Below, piece after piece: positions 45,579 to 56,922 of a DNA stretch of 64,000 nucleotides. Below the pieces are notes generated by a model, which was not told where the DNA came from, made no database searches, and saw only the letters and a list, made by a program, of their open reading frames with translations. The stretch lies in NCBI GenBank assembly GCA_019915135.1, contig JAHLMK010000006.1, positions 2,108,001 to 2,172,000 of the forward strand, read 5' to 3'. The stretch comes from Strobilurus pachycystidiatus (Eukaryota; Basidiomycota; Agaricomycetes; Agaricales; Physalacriaceae). Both the position numbers and the translations under genes were made by a program. The stretch's first letter is position 1, and every line of letters begins with the position of its first letter.

Positions 45579-47385
45579 TTACGCTTCATCTCCGTTGGTA
45601 TTTCTCTCGTCCACGGCCAGCTCGGGAGCCACCACCCACTCTTCAGCCCAGAAAGTGCCCCCTTGTCGCGCCTTGCCTACTTTACGGCGGTGACCTAAGG
45701 GCGGAAGTAAAGAATGAACGAACGTATATCTCAGCCCGCAATCTGCGTTTGCACAAACCAGCTCCTCCCCTCCTTCTAATCTCCACATCTTGAGAGCAAA
45801 GCAATTCGAGCACTGCGGAATGATTGGTTGGCCGTAATGCATCCGACCAGTCTGATGGAGGACATAGCGACGCTCTTTATCAGCTAACAGCACTCGGACA
45901 ACTGTCTCAAGGCCAAGCTCAGTGTGGCCAAGAATGGCAGAATCGACGGCAGTCGTCCAGGGCTCATCCAAGAGATAGTGGTTGTAGAGAGCCTCGACGA
46001 TGAACTGGTTTGTAAAACTCGTGTGAAGCGTCTTACTCTCAAAGCCGATGATGGCGTTGAAGATACTAGGATAAATAATATCAGTCATTTTCATGGGTAG
46101 CCGAAGAACGCTTGTCACCGTCTCCGATAGAATGTTACAATGGCGTCGTGAGCATCGGGGATGATCCAGGGGCCGCCGCAGAAAGCAAATACGCAAGATG
46201 AGTCGGCGGCCTCGAGTTGGCGCGTCAAGACGCGGCCATCCCGAAAAAAGAAGTCAAGAAACTACAGAGATGTTAGCACATTACTGGGACGGGTTCATTG
46301 TGGAAAGTCTGCATCACCTGGCCAACAGGGTAGGACACTGGTTTCTCCGGCGTACCGGCATGTAGGTCTCCCTTGTCAGGCGTAGAGTGGTTGTGTAGAA
46401 CAACAATAATACGTCTCGGACTAATACAGAGATCAGGGGACAGAGAAGAGGTGTCAAAGAGGCACTTACGCCTGAGCTTGAACGTGCAATCCAATCGCCA
46501 CGATTACTTGCTCGAATTCGTCCGCGCTGCCTTCGTCTGGAAAACAAAAGCCGGCATCAATGGCAACCATCTTATTGGTTCCAGATGCCTGGTGCTCGAA
46601 GTTATCATAGAAATGGCAAAAGATGGCTTGGGCTGGACTCCCGTCGGTGGAAAGGCTGTAAAGATGGAAGTTGACGATGCAAAGCCCGGTCGTCAACGTT
46701 GTGGCAAAATACTTGGAGCTGCAGGGCCCTCCAATCAGCAAAGATTCGGTCACTTTGCCGTCGATTATCAGGCCCTGTTGTCATGCCTTTGAGCGCTAAA
46801 CGCAGATTGGACGACTTTCCACCCACCTTCCATGCAGTCTGAGGACATACCATGTTAGCTCCAATTGGTAAGAGTCCCAGCTCGCGCTGCTGCCCAACTG
46901 TTTTCCGGTGAGCAGATTCGGCTTTGAAATATTCGTCAAGGTGGCACTGAGGACATGTGAATTGGATAGGGAGCGAAGAGACGTCGCCGTCATGCTTGAC
47001 AAGCAAGCACCCGGGAATGTCCGAAGGATCTGTGGGAGTTTTCCAGCAGATGGTACGCGGGCAGTGGTCGCAGGTTAGAAGTCGACCGCCGTCGCGGCAC
47101 ACACAGCAAAACTAGGCGGCGGTCAACCGGTTACTGCGAGCAGATAACATGAATATATACCCTACTGCTTTGCACGTCTTTATCCCCGTCGTCCGCATGG
47201 TATGGAACGCGTCGAACGTCGAATTGAGCCTTGGGGCGCGAAGGAGCTTTGAAGGCAATAGCGCGGCGGCGTATTCCCGGTACAGTTTGAGCTGTGATCA
47301 CCTTTCTGCGTGAAAGGCGTATCGTATCGATGCGCGCGGCGTAGGCGCCAGTCGTCTTCTTCGCCGTGTTCTTCGTCCGCGACAT
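45579..47385 (-). CDS. H3-tail-like / PHD-like zinc protein, 507 residues
   Basis: Exons 47161-47385, 46851-47111, 46470-46774, 46318-46420, 46119-46261 and 45579-46065 close exactly to 507 residues. The N-terminus, MSRTKNTAKKTTGA, copies the order of the histone H3 tail, with lysines at the H3 K4 and K9 positions. Exon 2 is a PHD-like Cys cluster (FCCVCRDGGRLL, CDHCPRTIC, FTCPQCH). A 250-residue middle domain follows, with an alternating hydrophobic pattern, VVLHNHSTPDKGDL and a later CVFAFCGGPW; a caspase/CHAT-like His-Cys pair is conceivable but unproven. The C-terminus has a zinc ribbon (PQCSNC then CANADCG). I recall this as an expanded but uncharacterised Agaricomycete family. Likely nuclear; function unknown. 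Confidence 0.75.
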
Positions 47386-47639
47386 GACAAGGGAGACGAC
47401 GCTGAGACGGAGGGCAACGGAGGGTGGACTGTTTCAGGACTCAGGAGAAGATTGCGGTCCGCTTCCGGTCCGCTCTGGGTCCATCTCGATTCTCGGCTCA
47501 TCGGACAAATGTAATCGCGTGATCGTGCCCTTGGCGTGGCAGGGCGTGGCGTGGCTGGGCGTGGCTTGGCGGACTATAGATAACGCCAACCCTCGTTCGC
47601 TCTGCTCTTTCGCCCCACCCCCCCCGGAGCACTATACTG

Positions 47640-48150
47640 GCGGCTCTGAATTCGACTGGTGGTTTTCGCTCCGTATGGACGAACTCGCTGCTCCGTATGG
47701 ACGGGACCATTAGTCTTTCTTTCGTCGCCACGCCCGACTACTCGCCAACCCTCCGTTCTCCTCTCTTGTCGCCGTTGGACTCGCTCCCTGCTTCGTCTAG
47801 GCGGGCGTTGGCAGGCTGGTGGTTTTCGCTCCGTATGGACGAACTCGCCGCTCCGTATGGACGGGACCATCAGTCTTTCTTTCGTCGTTATGCTCGAGTA
47901 CCCGCCAACCCTCCATTCTCCTCTCTTGTCGCCGTCGGGCTCCGCTTGGACTCGCTCCCTGCTTTGCCTAGGCGGCCGTTGTTGGCAGGTCGGTGGTTTT
48001 CGCTCCGTATGGACGAACTCGCTGCTCCGTATGGACAGGACCACCAGTCATCTGTCATCGACGTCGGGCTCTGCATGGACTCACTGGCGGCTTCGTCTAG
48101 GCGGGCGTTGGCAGGCTGGTGGGTTTCGCCCAGTATGGACAACTGCAGCT
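47640..48150 (+). repeat. Minisatellite with GGTTTTCGCTCCGTATGGAC units
   Basis: Four imperfect tandem copies begin near 47658, 47820, 47995 and 48117. Each has GGTTTTCGCTCCGTATGGAC, then ACTCGC(T/C)GCTCCGTATGGAC, a variable CTTTCTTTCGTC stretch and a spacer ending GCGGGCGTTGGCAGG or similar. Spacing is 120-175 bp. ORFs on both strands are by-products. It lies just upstream of the H3-tail-like gene. Confidence 0.75.
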
Positions 48151-48159
48151 ACGTGTAGA

Positions 48160-49530
48160 TACCACTGGTCGGCCACTTTTATGTAGATATTATACCACTG
48201 CTCTTGTAACCATCAATTCACAAACGCTGAGTTGTTACATTTGCTAGATGTTCACGTCGCTCCTCAATCATCCGTTAATGTGAGTCAGGCTAGACCTCCG
48301 TATGTATGTAGTTCATTTGGGCTTTGGCCATGTGTGCCCTCTTCGGTGTTCTGGCATCGCAGATTTTGACCTACCTTCGGCTCTATAAAACTGCTCGTGA
48401 GTTCAAACTACGTATAAGCACAACATGCGAATTATTTGATGACAAGGGTTGGTTTGTCTAGTATACCGTCCTTGGGCAATCCATCACAACAGGTTCGAAT
48501 TTAGCTTCATTGACGCAGCACGTTCACCGTATCTTCTTTGAATAACCGTAGCCCCTCACGGCGACCCATCTGTATGACCGTGCCTCCACGACAAGCCCAC
48601 TCTCGTCGTGCGCTTTCTTGGTACGTTCAATCTACGCATTCTTACGTGCATGGTTGACCGACCTTAGATCTCCGTCCTCCCCAGTCGAAGCCTTTTCCTC
48701 CTATCGTTTCTTTCGCCTAACCTCCTTGCCCTACAGCCCTATCTTCCTCTCTACGTATGCTGTACTTACCTCGCTTAAGGCGGCTTGGGCACATTCGGCT
48801 CCATCCATGCATTCAGGATGAGATCCTAGCAACCTACACCTCGCAGATGCTTGCACACATTTCCGCTCTGTGCTCGGCGTTGGACATTATGAGGCTGTGG
48901 TATGGTGGTTTGCAAAATGGCGGAAGGTACAAAACGCAATACGGACGCTTGGACTCAACGCATTTGCGAGGACACCACTGATTTGCGATAAGATCATCGT
49001 TTGGACGATACGTACGCCGTTTTCTTTCCCATATGGTGCTCGAGATCTGGGGCTTATGCCAGCAATATGTAGAGACCGGCCTGATTACGAGGTGTACCTT
49101 CTTCCTCTACTATATCTCGTCAAACTTGACGTTTGACCTCCCGTTGATCATGCTGGTGACTGTAAGCTTTGATTTCGCTCATGCTCAGGTCCCCGGTCCG
49201 CCCAGTTCCTGACAGTGCGCGAAAGCTGTATGCGCGAAAGCTGCATGTTCTCTGGCTGGCTGTCTTTCTTTGTAGCACCGTAAAAGTTCAATGAAGACCC
49301 ACTCCGTTTCTATATCCAGTCAGTTGACTGTAAGACATACACACGGTTGAGACAGTTGCGACCAACATCATCTCACAACGATATATCAATCGGCACCGGG
49401 ACGTTCTATTGGATGGAATACTACAAGGTGCTTTCGACGGTACGCGACTGAGTAAACTTGAAAACTTTGGGTGGCGGGCCACCCATGTCCAAGTCTGCGA
49501 CACGTCGCTCGAGTAGAGGTCCGGCAACCC
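48160..49530. other. Interval without a resolvable gene
   Basis: Only short ORFs occur; no motif, repeat or consistent splice pattern was found. Confidence 0.4.
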
Positions 49531-50328
49531 CTACGAAGATAGGAAACGGGGAGTTGAACGCAGGTGATCGGTGGTTGGGGCCGAACCTTCATTCGCCAAA
49601 GTCATTTCTGCCGGTGCATCAACGAAGATGTGATTGTTGTCTGCTGTCCACTCATTGGCAAGCGGATGGGCCCAGAACAGTGGGCCCCTCTTGAGAGGTG
49701 CGCCGACGCGCTGACGTGAGGGAATGTCGGGGGATGGTGGAGAGTCCTCATCGGACTCAGACTCGGATAACGACGACATACTTCGCCTCCTCCGGGCCGT
49801 GCATCCATTAAATTGAACGGGAGTCGTGGGGCGAACGTAAGTGTTACAGCCACGATGAGGCGAGCCGTTCAAGACGAAAGATGGAAGATCGTGCTCTTTG
49901 AGCTCGTATTCGTGCAAGAAACCATCAAATCCGGCTTCGTACGGAGTATGGTCCTCAATACGCTCGTGGTTGGCGGCACAGTGGTAAGCCCAAGGCCGAC
50001 GAGCGTGGCGATATTTGTCAAAGGGCTCGCTGGGAATTCCAACCTCGACGGCCATTTCGCTAAGAAAGAATAAGTTTGGCGTATCAGAACCGGCATCCAT
50101 TACTGACTAGTTGGAGTAGATCCCCGCCTTCCCCTCATTTCCCTCCCCATTGGGAGCTGTGACGACATAGTAGCACCTTTCTGACAGGTTGGAGTGCTCG
50201 TTCTTGTCCGACATAGCTGGAAAGTAGCGGGGGCGGCAAGTTTTGGTGTATATAATGCTATCTGGAAGGCGTTCGATCCACCGCTCCCCCTTCAAAGCGT
50301 CGTCATCTGGTTTCTTTGGGTCGACCAT
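49531..50328 (-). pseudogene. Possible viroplasmin/RNase H1 N-domain-like gene split by a TAG
   Basis: The 5' part (50328 to 50107) reads MVDPKKPDDDALKGERW and CYYVVTAPNGEGNEGKAGIYSN and meets TAG at 50107-50109. The same frame then continues without another stop for 190 codons (MDAGSDTPNLFFLSEM, VGIPSEPFDKYRHARRPWAY, then a Ser/Asp/Glu-rich tail SLSESESDEDS). YYVVT, GIYSN and GIP..PFDKYRHARRPW resemble the order of the small domain at the front of RNase H1, where a Trp normally follows GIYxN. The TAG may therefore be a TGG mutation. It could instead be two genes or a missed intron. An intron in the 5' leader (to about 50343) seems likely. Confidence 0.4.
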
Positions 50329-50639
50329 GTCTTGGGTCGCTGTCTGTGAAGCCAAACAGGAAAGCAACATCAGCGAAAGCTGCCTTGCAAGCAATAACGA
50401 GCGCAACAATGATCTCACAATTGCGCGTAGATAGAAGTGGCTAGTAAGCTGTCGAGTGGCAAAGGCGGGAGTGCAGAGGAGTGCTGCAGTCCAGGGAGTC
50501 GTCTTTATATAGTAAGGAGTAACTTTCCTTTGTCCAAAGGGACCTGTGACAGGCCACGGCAAGTGACAAAGGTAAAGGGGCCATCTCATCACCAAGAACG
50601 GTAAAAGGTGGATTTATCGCAAAACGCACGGGTACAGGA

Positions 50640-51349
50640 AGCGTAGAGACCGTTCAAGCCTCAATTAAACGTCGGTGGCGTCAGGGATCGAGGCTCTGGA
50701 ACCGACATATGGTCGGGTGCTGACGGCTGTCGACATGGCGCAGCCGTTCTCGTGTGGATGAAGATGGCACTTATTCGCCGACGCCGTAGATCTGTTCAAC
50801 AGCACGGGCTCGGACCACTTTGGGCTAGTCTGGTCATCTCTAGAAGGTAAGCCTTTCTGTCGTAGTCGCACGCCGTACAACACAGTCAAGATACCTTCCG
50901 AGTCCTTGTTTTATCCAGAAAGCCGCCTGCCATATCAACTGCGTTTACTGAGTCCTTGTAAACCCCCGATGCTTGGTTTACACCATCAATCGGATTTAGT
51001 TCAGTTCAAGTGAGAGGGAACGTCACGGCACCAAATTCGGAGCGTGTAGTCCTGAGTAAATCCGAGATTGATTTGAAGCAGTCTTCGAGACAGCAGCTAT
51101 TCCTTTCGAAAGAGAAATGGTCGTCATTGTGAACTCAATGGCTCAAGTCATGGTGGTGGTGGGGAACGTTACCGAGCGTGTGAGCACAAAATGCCGCCGA
51201 CAGTGAGCGCCGAGTTGGGTGTACGCTGATTGGGACTTCATTGAGACGCCGCGCGATTGAGGAGAAGTACCTGATATTGCAAGTACCCGACCGTGAAAAC
51301 ATAAACAGGGGATACCTATTACCAGGTTCTGATCATGATGTGACCGGTC
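50640..51349. other. Interval without a resolvable gene
   Basis: Short ORFs only. The part next to 51350 may contain further decayed sequence of the H3-tail-like pseudogene. Confidence 0.35.
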
Positions 51350-51792
51350 CACATTGTCGCCCAACCTCTCTCCGATGTGCAGCTTCGGCTTCAGTGAAGA
51401 GATACTTCATCAAGGTGGCATTGAGGACATAAGAAATAAACGATAGAGGACGAGGAAAGGTCGCCCTTGTGCTTGTCATGCAAAGACCTGGGCGTAGGGT
51501 CTGTCGGGACGCAGCAAAACTAGGCGGCGTAAATCAGACTTTGCAGGCGCTGACACAATACGGAAAGATACCCGATCTCTTTGCACATCTTCATCCCCGT
51601 CGTTCGCTTGGCAGGGAGCAGAATGAATGTCGGATTGAGCCTTGTGGCGCGGAGAGGTCTTGGAACCAATGGCACGGCGGCGTATACCGGCCATAGTCTG
51701 GGCTGTGATTAGCGTTTTCTGTGTGATGATTAATGCACACGACGTACAGAGGCGCCAGTCGTCTTCTTTGTCGCTAGCTTTGTCCGCGCCAT
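51350..51792 (-). pseudogene. Broken paralogue of the H3-tail-like / PHD-like gene
   Basis: It starts MARTKLATKKTTGAS, even closer to the H3 tail than the intact gene, then loses frame within 15 bp. The homologous run LITAQTMAGIRRRAIGSKT and DGDEDVQ follows in another frame. A 50-nt intron ends at the same place as in the intact gene, and the next exon reads FCCV then PTDP, so about 20 codons carrying most of the zinc ligands are deleted. LCPQCHLDE is retained, then the sequence ends in stops. Confidence 0.7.
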
Positions 51793-52260
51793 AAGTACAG
51801 GCCGGAGAACAGGGGACTCCTGGGGAGAAAGACGCGGACACCGATGTTGATTAAGACCAGGGACACCTACGGTCCGCTTCGGCGCCAACGGTCCGCCTCC
51901 TCGTGCTCAATGACGATGTTTGGGCTCGGAGTCGATGACCACTGCCATATTGGGGCTTGATGCCGCGGAGTTTGATACCGTACTTGTTTGGCTTCTTACC
52001 ACTACCGCTACTATGAACACGGGATATCAAGTAATTTTTGACTACTATACGGCACACATGTAACGGTGACGGTTCCGCCTCTCTCTGTGGGTGACTGTGC
52101 CCAACGATCCCGATTGTTCAGAGATCGGGAAACGTGATGCAGCGACGCGACGCGTCGGTGCCTGGAATGGCGGGTATATGACTCTGAGGGGCGGGCGGGC
52201 CCTCATTCTGCCCTGTTTACTATCTTCCCTTTCCGCGGGACTGCGACTTGCGTACCTGGC

Positions 52261-53880
52261 CATGGCGTCCGATGCTGATACCTGCGGTACATGTCAGCAC
52301 TCATTTTGTGTCTGCCCAGCCCCTCTACTACATCCGCATCCGCATCTGCCTCTTCGTCGTATCCGTCCTCTGCACCGGCGGATGGCTTTCAGTCTCCCAA
52401 TGCTTACCAGGCCTGGTGGCATCATCAGCGACTTCAGCAGCAGCAGCAACGGCGATACTACCACCAGCAGCAATTGCAGCAGCAGCACTATCTGCACGCG
52501 TCACAGTCTGCTCAGCCTCTCTCCTTCATCCATTTCCCCTGCATCGGCACATTGGACGTCGATCCATCGCGTCCGTTCGGCGACTCGACCAATGGGACAT
52601 CTACGCGTCGCCGCAAACGTACTGATCAATCAACGAGTTCCACGACAACATCTAATCCACGGCCTACTCGCCGTCGCCGCACAGCTGGTGCCACTCCTCC
52701 ATTCGCCTCTAATACCAGTCTTTCCATTCCCCAACCTGCCACCGCTGGCGTTGGACTAATCAATGCCGACAACGAAAACTCGATCCCTCGCGCTTTTACG
52801 GCGGGTATGTACTTTGAGTCCATTGCAAGCAAGAGGAAGTGTCCATTCGAGGCCCGGACCAATAGCCCCTCTGATGTCTGGTACTTCGTCCGGGGTTTCA
52901 AATTTGACGCTCCACAAACATCACTACCTGAGCAAGATCCCGTGTCTATCTGTGAGGGATTTCTCGCATCTTGGATGCCGATTACGCAAGTGGGTCCCCT
53001 CTTGCTCTCTCCGCACCATTATCTTGACTCAATGCTCCAGGGACGGCAGTACACGATGGAAGAATGTGGATGGGCAGACAAAAGGTTTCAAGAAACATCT
53101 TCAAAAGGTGCATGGGGTACTCTGGAAGACGACGATAGGTTAAGGGCTGGCAGACCGTGTTATCTCTGAAGCTTGATGGCTCCGACAATCATAGCGACAA
53201 TGAAGACGATACCGTCCCTCATAATCCCGGGGTTCTATGTTCGTCTCAATCGCTGGATAGCTGTTGACGATCAGGTATGCAATTTAGCTTCGCAACGACA
53301 TATATACTGATAGCCTCTGAAGTCTGTTCGTGTCGTTTACACGCCGGAGTTACGAGAACTTCTGCTCTACGTGGGACAGAGTATCCTTCGGGACAAAGAC
53401 ATCCGCCATCGAACGCTGCTCACAGACTTGATCCTCGAGTCCTCTCAACCTTTTGGACCGGATCGTACGTCCGCTTCCCCTGGTTGCGCCATCCTTGGCT
53501 CATCAATGGTACCAGGCGACAACAGGACTGAACTCTGGCTGTATTTCCTCCGTCATCACCGACAGTCATTCCCTCTTTTGATAAAGTCTGGAATGGTGCT
53601 ATCCCGACCAACCCGGATTATGTCTTTGCCCCACCAGTGTCCGGTCTTGTCGCAAAAGCAAATAGTGGAATTGTCAGTATTTGATCTAGACCGGAACGGC
53701 ATGAACTGGGAGCATGTACAAATCAACAGTGGTCTCTCGACAGTTTTTGTGCCGCAGGGTGATGGAACTTCCGAGCTTGTTGTTGTTGTATGTCTGTCCC
53801 CCTTTGACCGTTTTCAGCTGAAACTAACTGCCGTTCGTATACAAAGTGCACTGGGCGCAATATATGATAGAACAAGCTAA
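52261..53880 (+). pseudogene. Decayed BED-finger / hAT-like transposase-family gene
   Basis: The start reads MASDADTCGTCQHSFCVCP, then a Gln/Ser-rich region, a basic patch (TRRRKRTDQ, TRRRRTAG) and the block KCPFEARTNSPSDVWYFVRG. The BED-like finger is in another frame (WKNVDGQTKGFKKHLQKVH). A further block GFYVRLNRWIAVDDQ splices to SVRVVYTPELRELLLYVGQ and HRTLLTDLI, which is typical of the N-terminal half of Agaricomycete hAT-like proteins. At least three frame changes (near 52310, 52950 and 53232) separate these blocks, and the catalytic C-terminal half is absent. It is a remnant and not an active transposase. Confidence 0.6.
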
Positions 53881-54059
53881 CTGATTCAAAACGTACAAAT
53901 TGTGATATCTTAGCTAGGACGTGTTCCGCGTCCCTTCCTTTGACCGGCCGATTCGGCGATGAGCCATGACCCAACTCAATTGCGACGGGCTGCCAACGCC
54001 GCCACAAAGCCAAGCGTGAAGATCATAACCTGCTATAGTCTGGGTGAATTTTACAGGCA

Positions 54060-54600
54060 TCAACAGACAGTGAAGCTGAAACTTACGAGGATTTCACAAG
54101 TCCTCGACAAGGAGTTGACCTGGGACTCCAAGGACTCGATACGAGCCTTGAATGCGTCAACATCGAGCTCAACATCATCCAGTTTCGCCGCCATGTCTTC
54201 AATTGCGACCTCGGTGCCTTCTCTCCAGTCCTCAACGTCGCCCACTTTCGCCGCCATGTCGTCAATGGTAACCTCGGTGCTTTCTCTCCACTCCTCAAGG
54301 ATCTCCACGTTTTCTCGCGACTGCTCGAGCTCTTGTCCTAGCGCGATGTACATGGACTCCAAAACGTGATTCCTCACGCGTGTCTCTACATCCTGAAGAT
54401 GGGACGAAACTAAGCTAGCATCGGAAGTCTAATGGAGTCAGAGCAGCCGACTGCGTAGATTGATGAAGGAGACGCACAACCTCGCCTCTGGGTCCCTCGT
54501 CAACCTCAAAAGCGACCCCCAAGAATTGCGTGGTCTGGACGTTTGGCTTCGTACAGAGTCCCAGCTCATTAAAGTAGGTATTACTTACTTGGATAGACAT
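54060..54600 (-). CDS. Small coiled-coil protein
   Basis: Exons 54478-54600 and 54060-54428 (49-nt intron) close to 163 residues. The N-terminal 40 residues read MSIQVSNTYFNELGLCTKP and FLGVAFEVDEGP; the rest is heptad-rich (LGQELEQSRENVEILEEW) with a tandem repeat of about 20 residues (EEWREST.VTIDDMAAK and EDWREGTEVAIEDMAAK). There is no membrane span or enzyme motif. The start is the first ATG of the frame after an upstream stop-rich region; an extra 5' exon is possible. Function unknown. Confidence 0.55.
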
Positions 54601-54986
54601 GCAAATCAAAGCGTTGGAATGTAGAGGCACCGCGTCGAGTGGCTGAGAAGGGCACTGAGAATTGGGGATATAGGTATGCGAGCGGCCACCCACCGGCTTG
54701 CTAGTTGTTTATATATAATGCATGCTTGATGAAAGGCCACAAACGATGAAAGGGAACCGGGGTCGCGCCGATGTTCCGCCGCGTGGTGGAGCAAACTATC
54801 ATCCAGCGAATTGGAGCAAAACGCTGGTTATCTAGGCGATCGCAGGTGGAAATGATAATTGACCAATAGTCAACTCGCAGTGTCGCAGCCAGACCGTAGA
54901 ATCAAGGTACTCGTAGCGAGAAGACAAGGCTGCTTGAAAACGGATCACCGGATCAGACAATCTGTCTGGATTCATTGACAAACTGT

Positions 54987-56775
54987 CGATTATTTAGTTG
55001 CCTAACTCGTACAGCCCCGGGTAGATTATTCACTCTCCTGTCGCGCGGTCGCCCTTCGTATACTTAAGAATCACGAGCAGTGAGCACGACGCGCTATTTG
55101 TTTGGATCTCATACGTGTACTTGCCGGAACCCGGTGCCGCCTCATATCATAGCTGTGGTCTAAGTCTTTACCTCTCTGCACCTAGCACACCCCAACAAGC
55201 CTGGACTAGAAGCACGCACGCGCCTTCCCCGGTGAGGACGCGGTGTCGACTGTCAACAGTCTTGGGCGCCGTCGGGCTCTTCCTCATCGCACTCTACACT
55301 TCGTCGTGTTCACCGCCATGCATTTCCTCAAGGTGTGTCGTCCCTTCTCCGTGCAACGCCAACAGACGCGAAGTGGTCGCATCTACCACGACACCAGCGG
55401 ATATTACGTTTCCGGGCGCATCGTCGAGGCCGTGCAAGTGTGGACCTTGACCTTCTTACCATTTCATTTAAAAATAATTAGCTGCTGTCGAGCTCGAAAA
55501 CGGTGCCGACCTGGACCAACTCCCGGGACAAGACGTCCGCCTTCCCTACCCCGACGACGGCATTTTACCACACACCCTCCTCGACGATATTGACATTATT
55601 TCTGATTCCGACGACCCTTTGCCCCCGTCGGATCCCGATGCCTTCGACCCCCATGACGACGAGGAGAGCAACGCCAAGGGTGGCACCGAGGGACTTGCCC
55701 GCAAGCGTCGTAAGCTCGCCGCCCGTGATTGTAAATTTTGCACGGCCGACGTCGACTCCCATGCTATCAAAGAGGTCCGGCGTTTGATGGAGGAGCCAGT
55801 CACCTCAGACGTGGATCTAGCGGAACTGCGCCTTAAGAAGGGCGCGTACACCGCCTCCTCCTCCAAATACAGCGACCGCACCGAAACCCACACCAAGGAG
55901 GAGCTCGACGGCCTGGGGCTCACTGCAATCTGGGGCAACGGTCCCAATGGAGGGTAGGTTCGCCATCTATCGTTGACCCCAATACGGCGTTGCAGCCTCC
56001 AGCCCTCTAACGAAAATGCGCAACGCTGCTGGCCGTGCACAATTCAAGCCAAATCGAACCCGCCATAAACGAGGGCCCTTCCCCGCCGTCAACGTCGGAT
56101 ACGCCTACGGACAAGGTCAACAACGCGCGGCTCGCTTGGATAATGGTACAACTGCCCCGCTGGCGGAGGAGCTGCTCGAGGACCGAAACGTACGCCGCAT
56201 ACTTGGGTTTCAATTGGGTGAGTGTCATCCTCCACTTGGTCCCAAGCTCAATATTGCAATGTATATATAGGCGGACTGCGTATATGGGTTCCCCGCCTTT
56301 ACTAATATGCTCGCAATTGCGTCAGGTCCATGTAGGGAATACCACCTCTCGTACACCGCTCAGTTTGTCCCACTGTTGCCTCCAATCTTGGCTCCAATGT
56401 CTGGTCTTGGAAGCACCAAGATGTGATGAATCTTGCATTCTTCTGGTGCGCAATCACAGCCTTGGGCAATTGCAAGTCAAAGAAGGGGGGGGGGTTCATC
56501 ATTCTCTGGGACCTCAGTGTGTATTTGGAGTTCCCACACGGCTGCACTGTCGCCATCCCTTCAGCCATTATCACGCACACCAATGTCCCCGTCGCCGCTG
56601 ACAAAGTACGGAGGTCCGTTACGCAGTTTTGGCCGGGCGGAATAGCCCGGGGTGTTGACAATGGTTTTGGGACAGAGGCCAAGGTTTTCGGACAGAAGCT
56701 AAGGTCAAAACCGACATCAAGGCTGAGTATGCAGAGATGCAGGCCCAGAAGGGGGGACAGTGGCTGCTAGGTTGA
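54987..56775 (+). mobile_element. Full-length relative of the 873-bp repeat, carrying the oxygenase pseudogene
   Basis: The first 26 bp after 54987 (CGATTATTTAGTTGCCTAAC and onward) match the start of both 873-bp repeats, and patchy similarity continues through the leader (CTTCCCCGGTGAGGACGCGG, GGGCTCTTCCTCATC) into the first exon. Since leader and gene travel together at three sites, the whole is probably a dispersed unit. I found no transposase, terminal repeats or target duplication that would define its ends. Confidence 0.5.
55318..56775 (+). pseudogene. TET/JBP-like 2-oxoglutarate oxygenase family, inactivated
   Basis: Exon 1 (55318-55437) reads MHFLKVCRPFSVQRQQ and SGRIVEAVQ. Later exons read DCKFCTADVDSHA, LGLTAIWGNGPNGG and KRGPFPAVNVGYAYGQGQ. 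The core exon (from 56272) has KHQDVMNLAFFWCAITALG, with an HxD metal motif, and ITHTNVPV then RRSVTQF, giving the distal His and 2-OG-binding Arg expected of TET/JBP-type dioxygenases. This is a large Agaricomycete family. Two in-frame stops (TAA near 56312, TAG near 56334) lie before the core, and a 20-bp tandem duplication at about 56660-56700 shifts the C-terminal frame. Intact members oxidise 5-methylcytosine in DNA. The family call is from motifs only. Confidence 0.55.
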
Positions 56776-56922
56776 GCATCGCTACCAAAAATGAGTGAGA
56801 TGCTTCACCTTGTAGATTGACACAAATCTTATAAACTATGTATGCATTTGGGGTAAATTCAATGACGGCCAATGGGGTACAGACCCTATTGACAAACAGA
56901 AAGTGACGTCTGTCGTGAATTA

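Noticed and set aside
47574..48186. ORFs of 150-175 codons on both strands at 47.6-48.2 kb
   Set aside because: They are by-products of the minisatellite.
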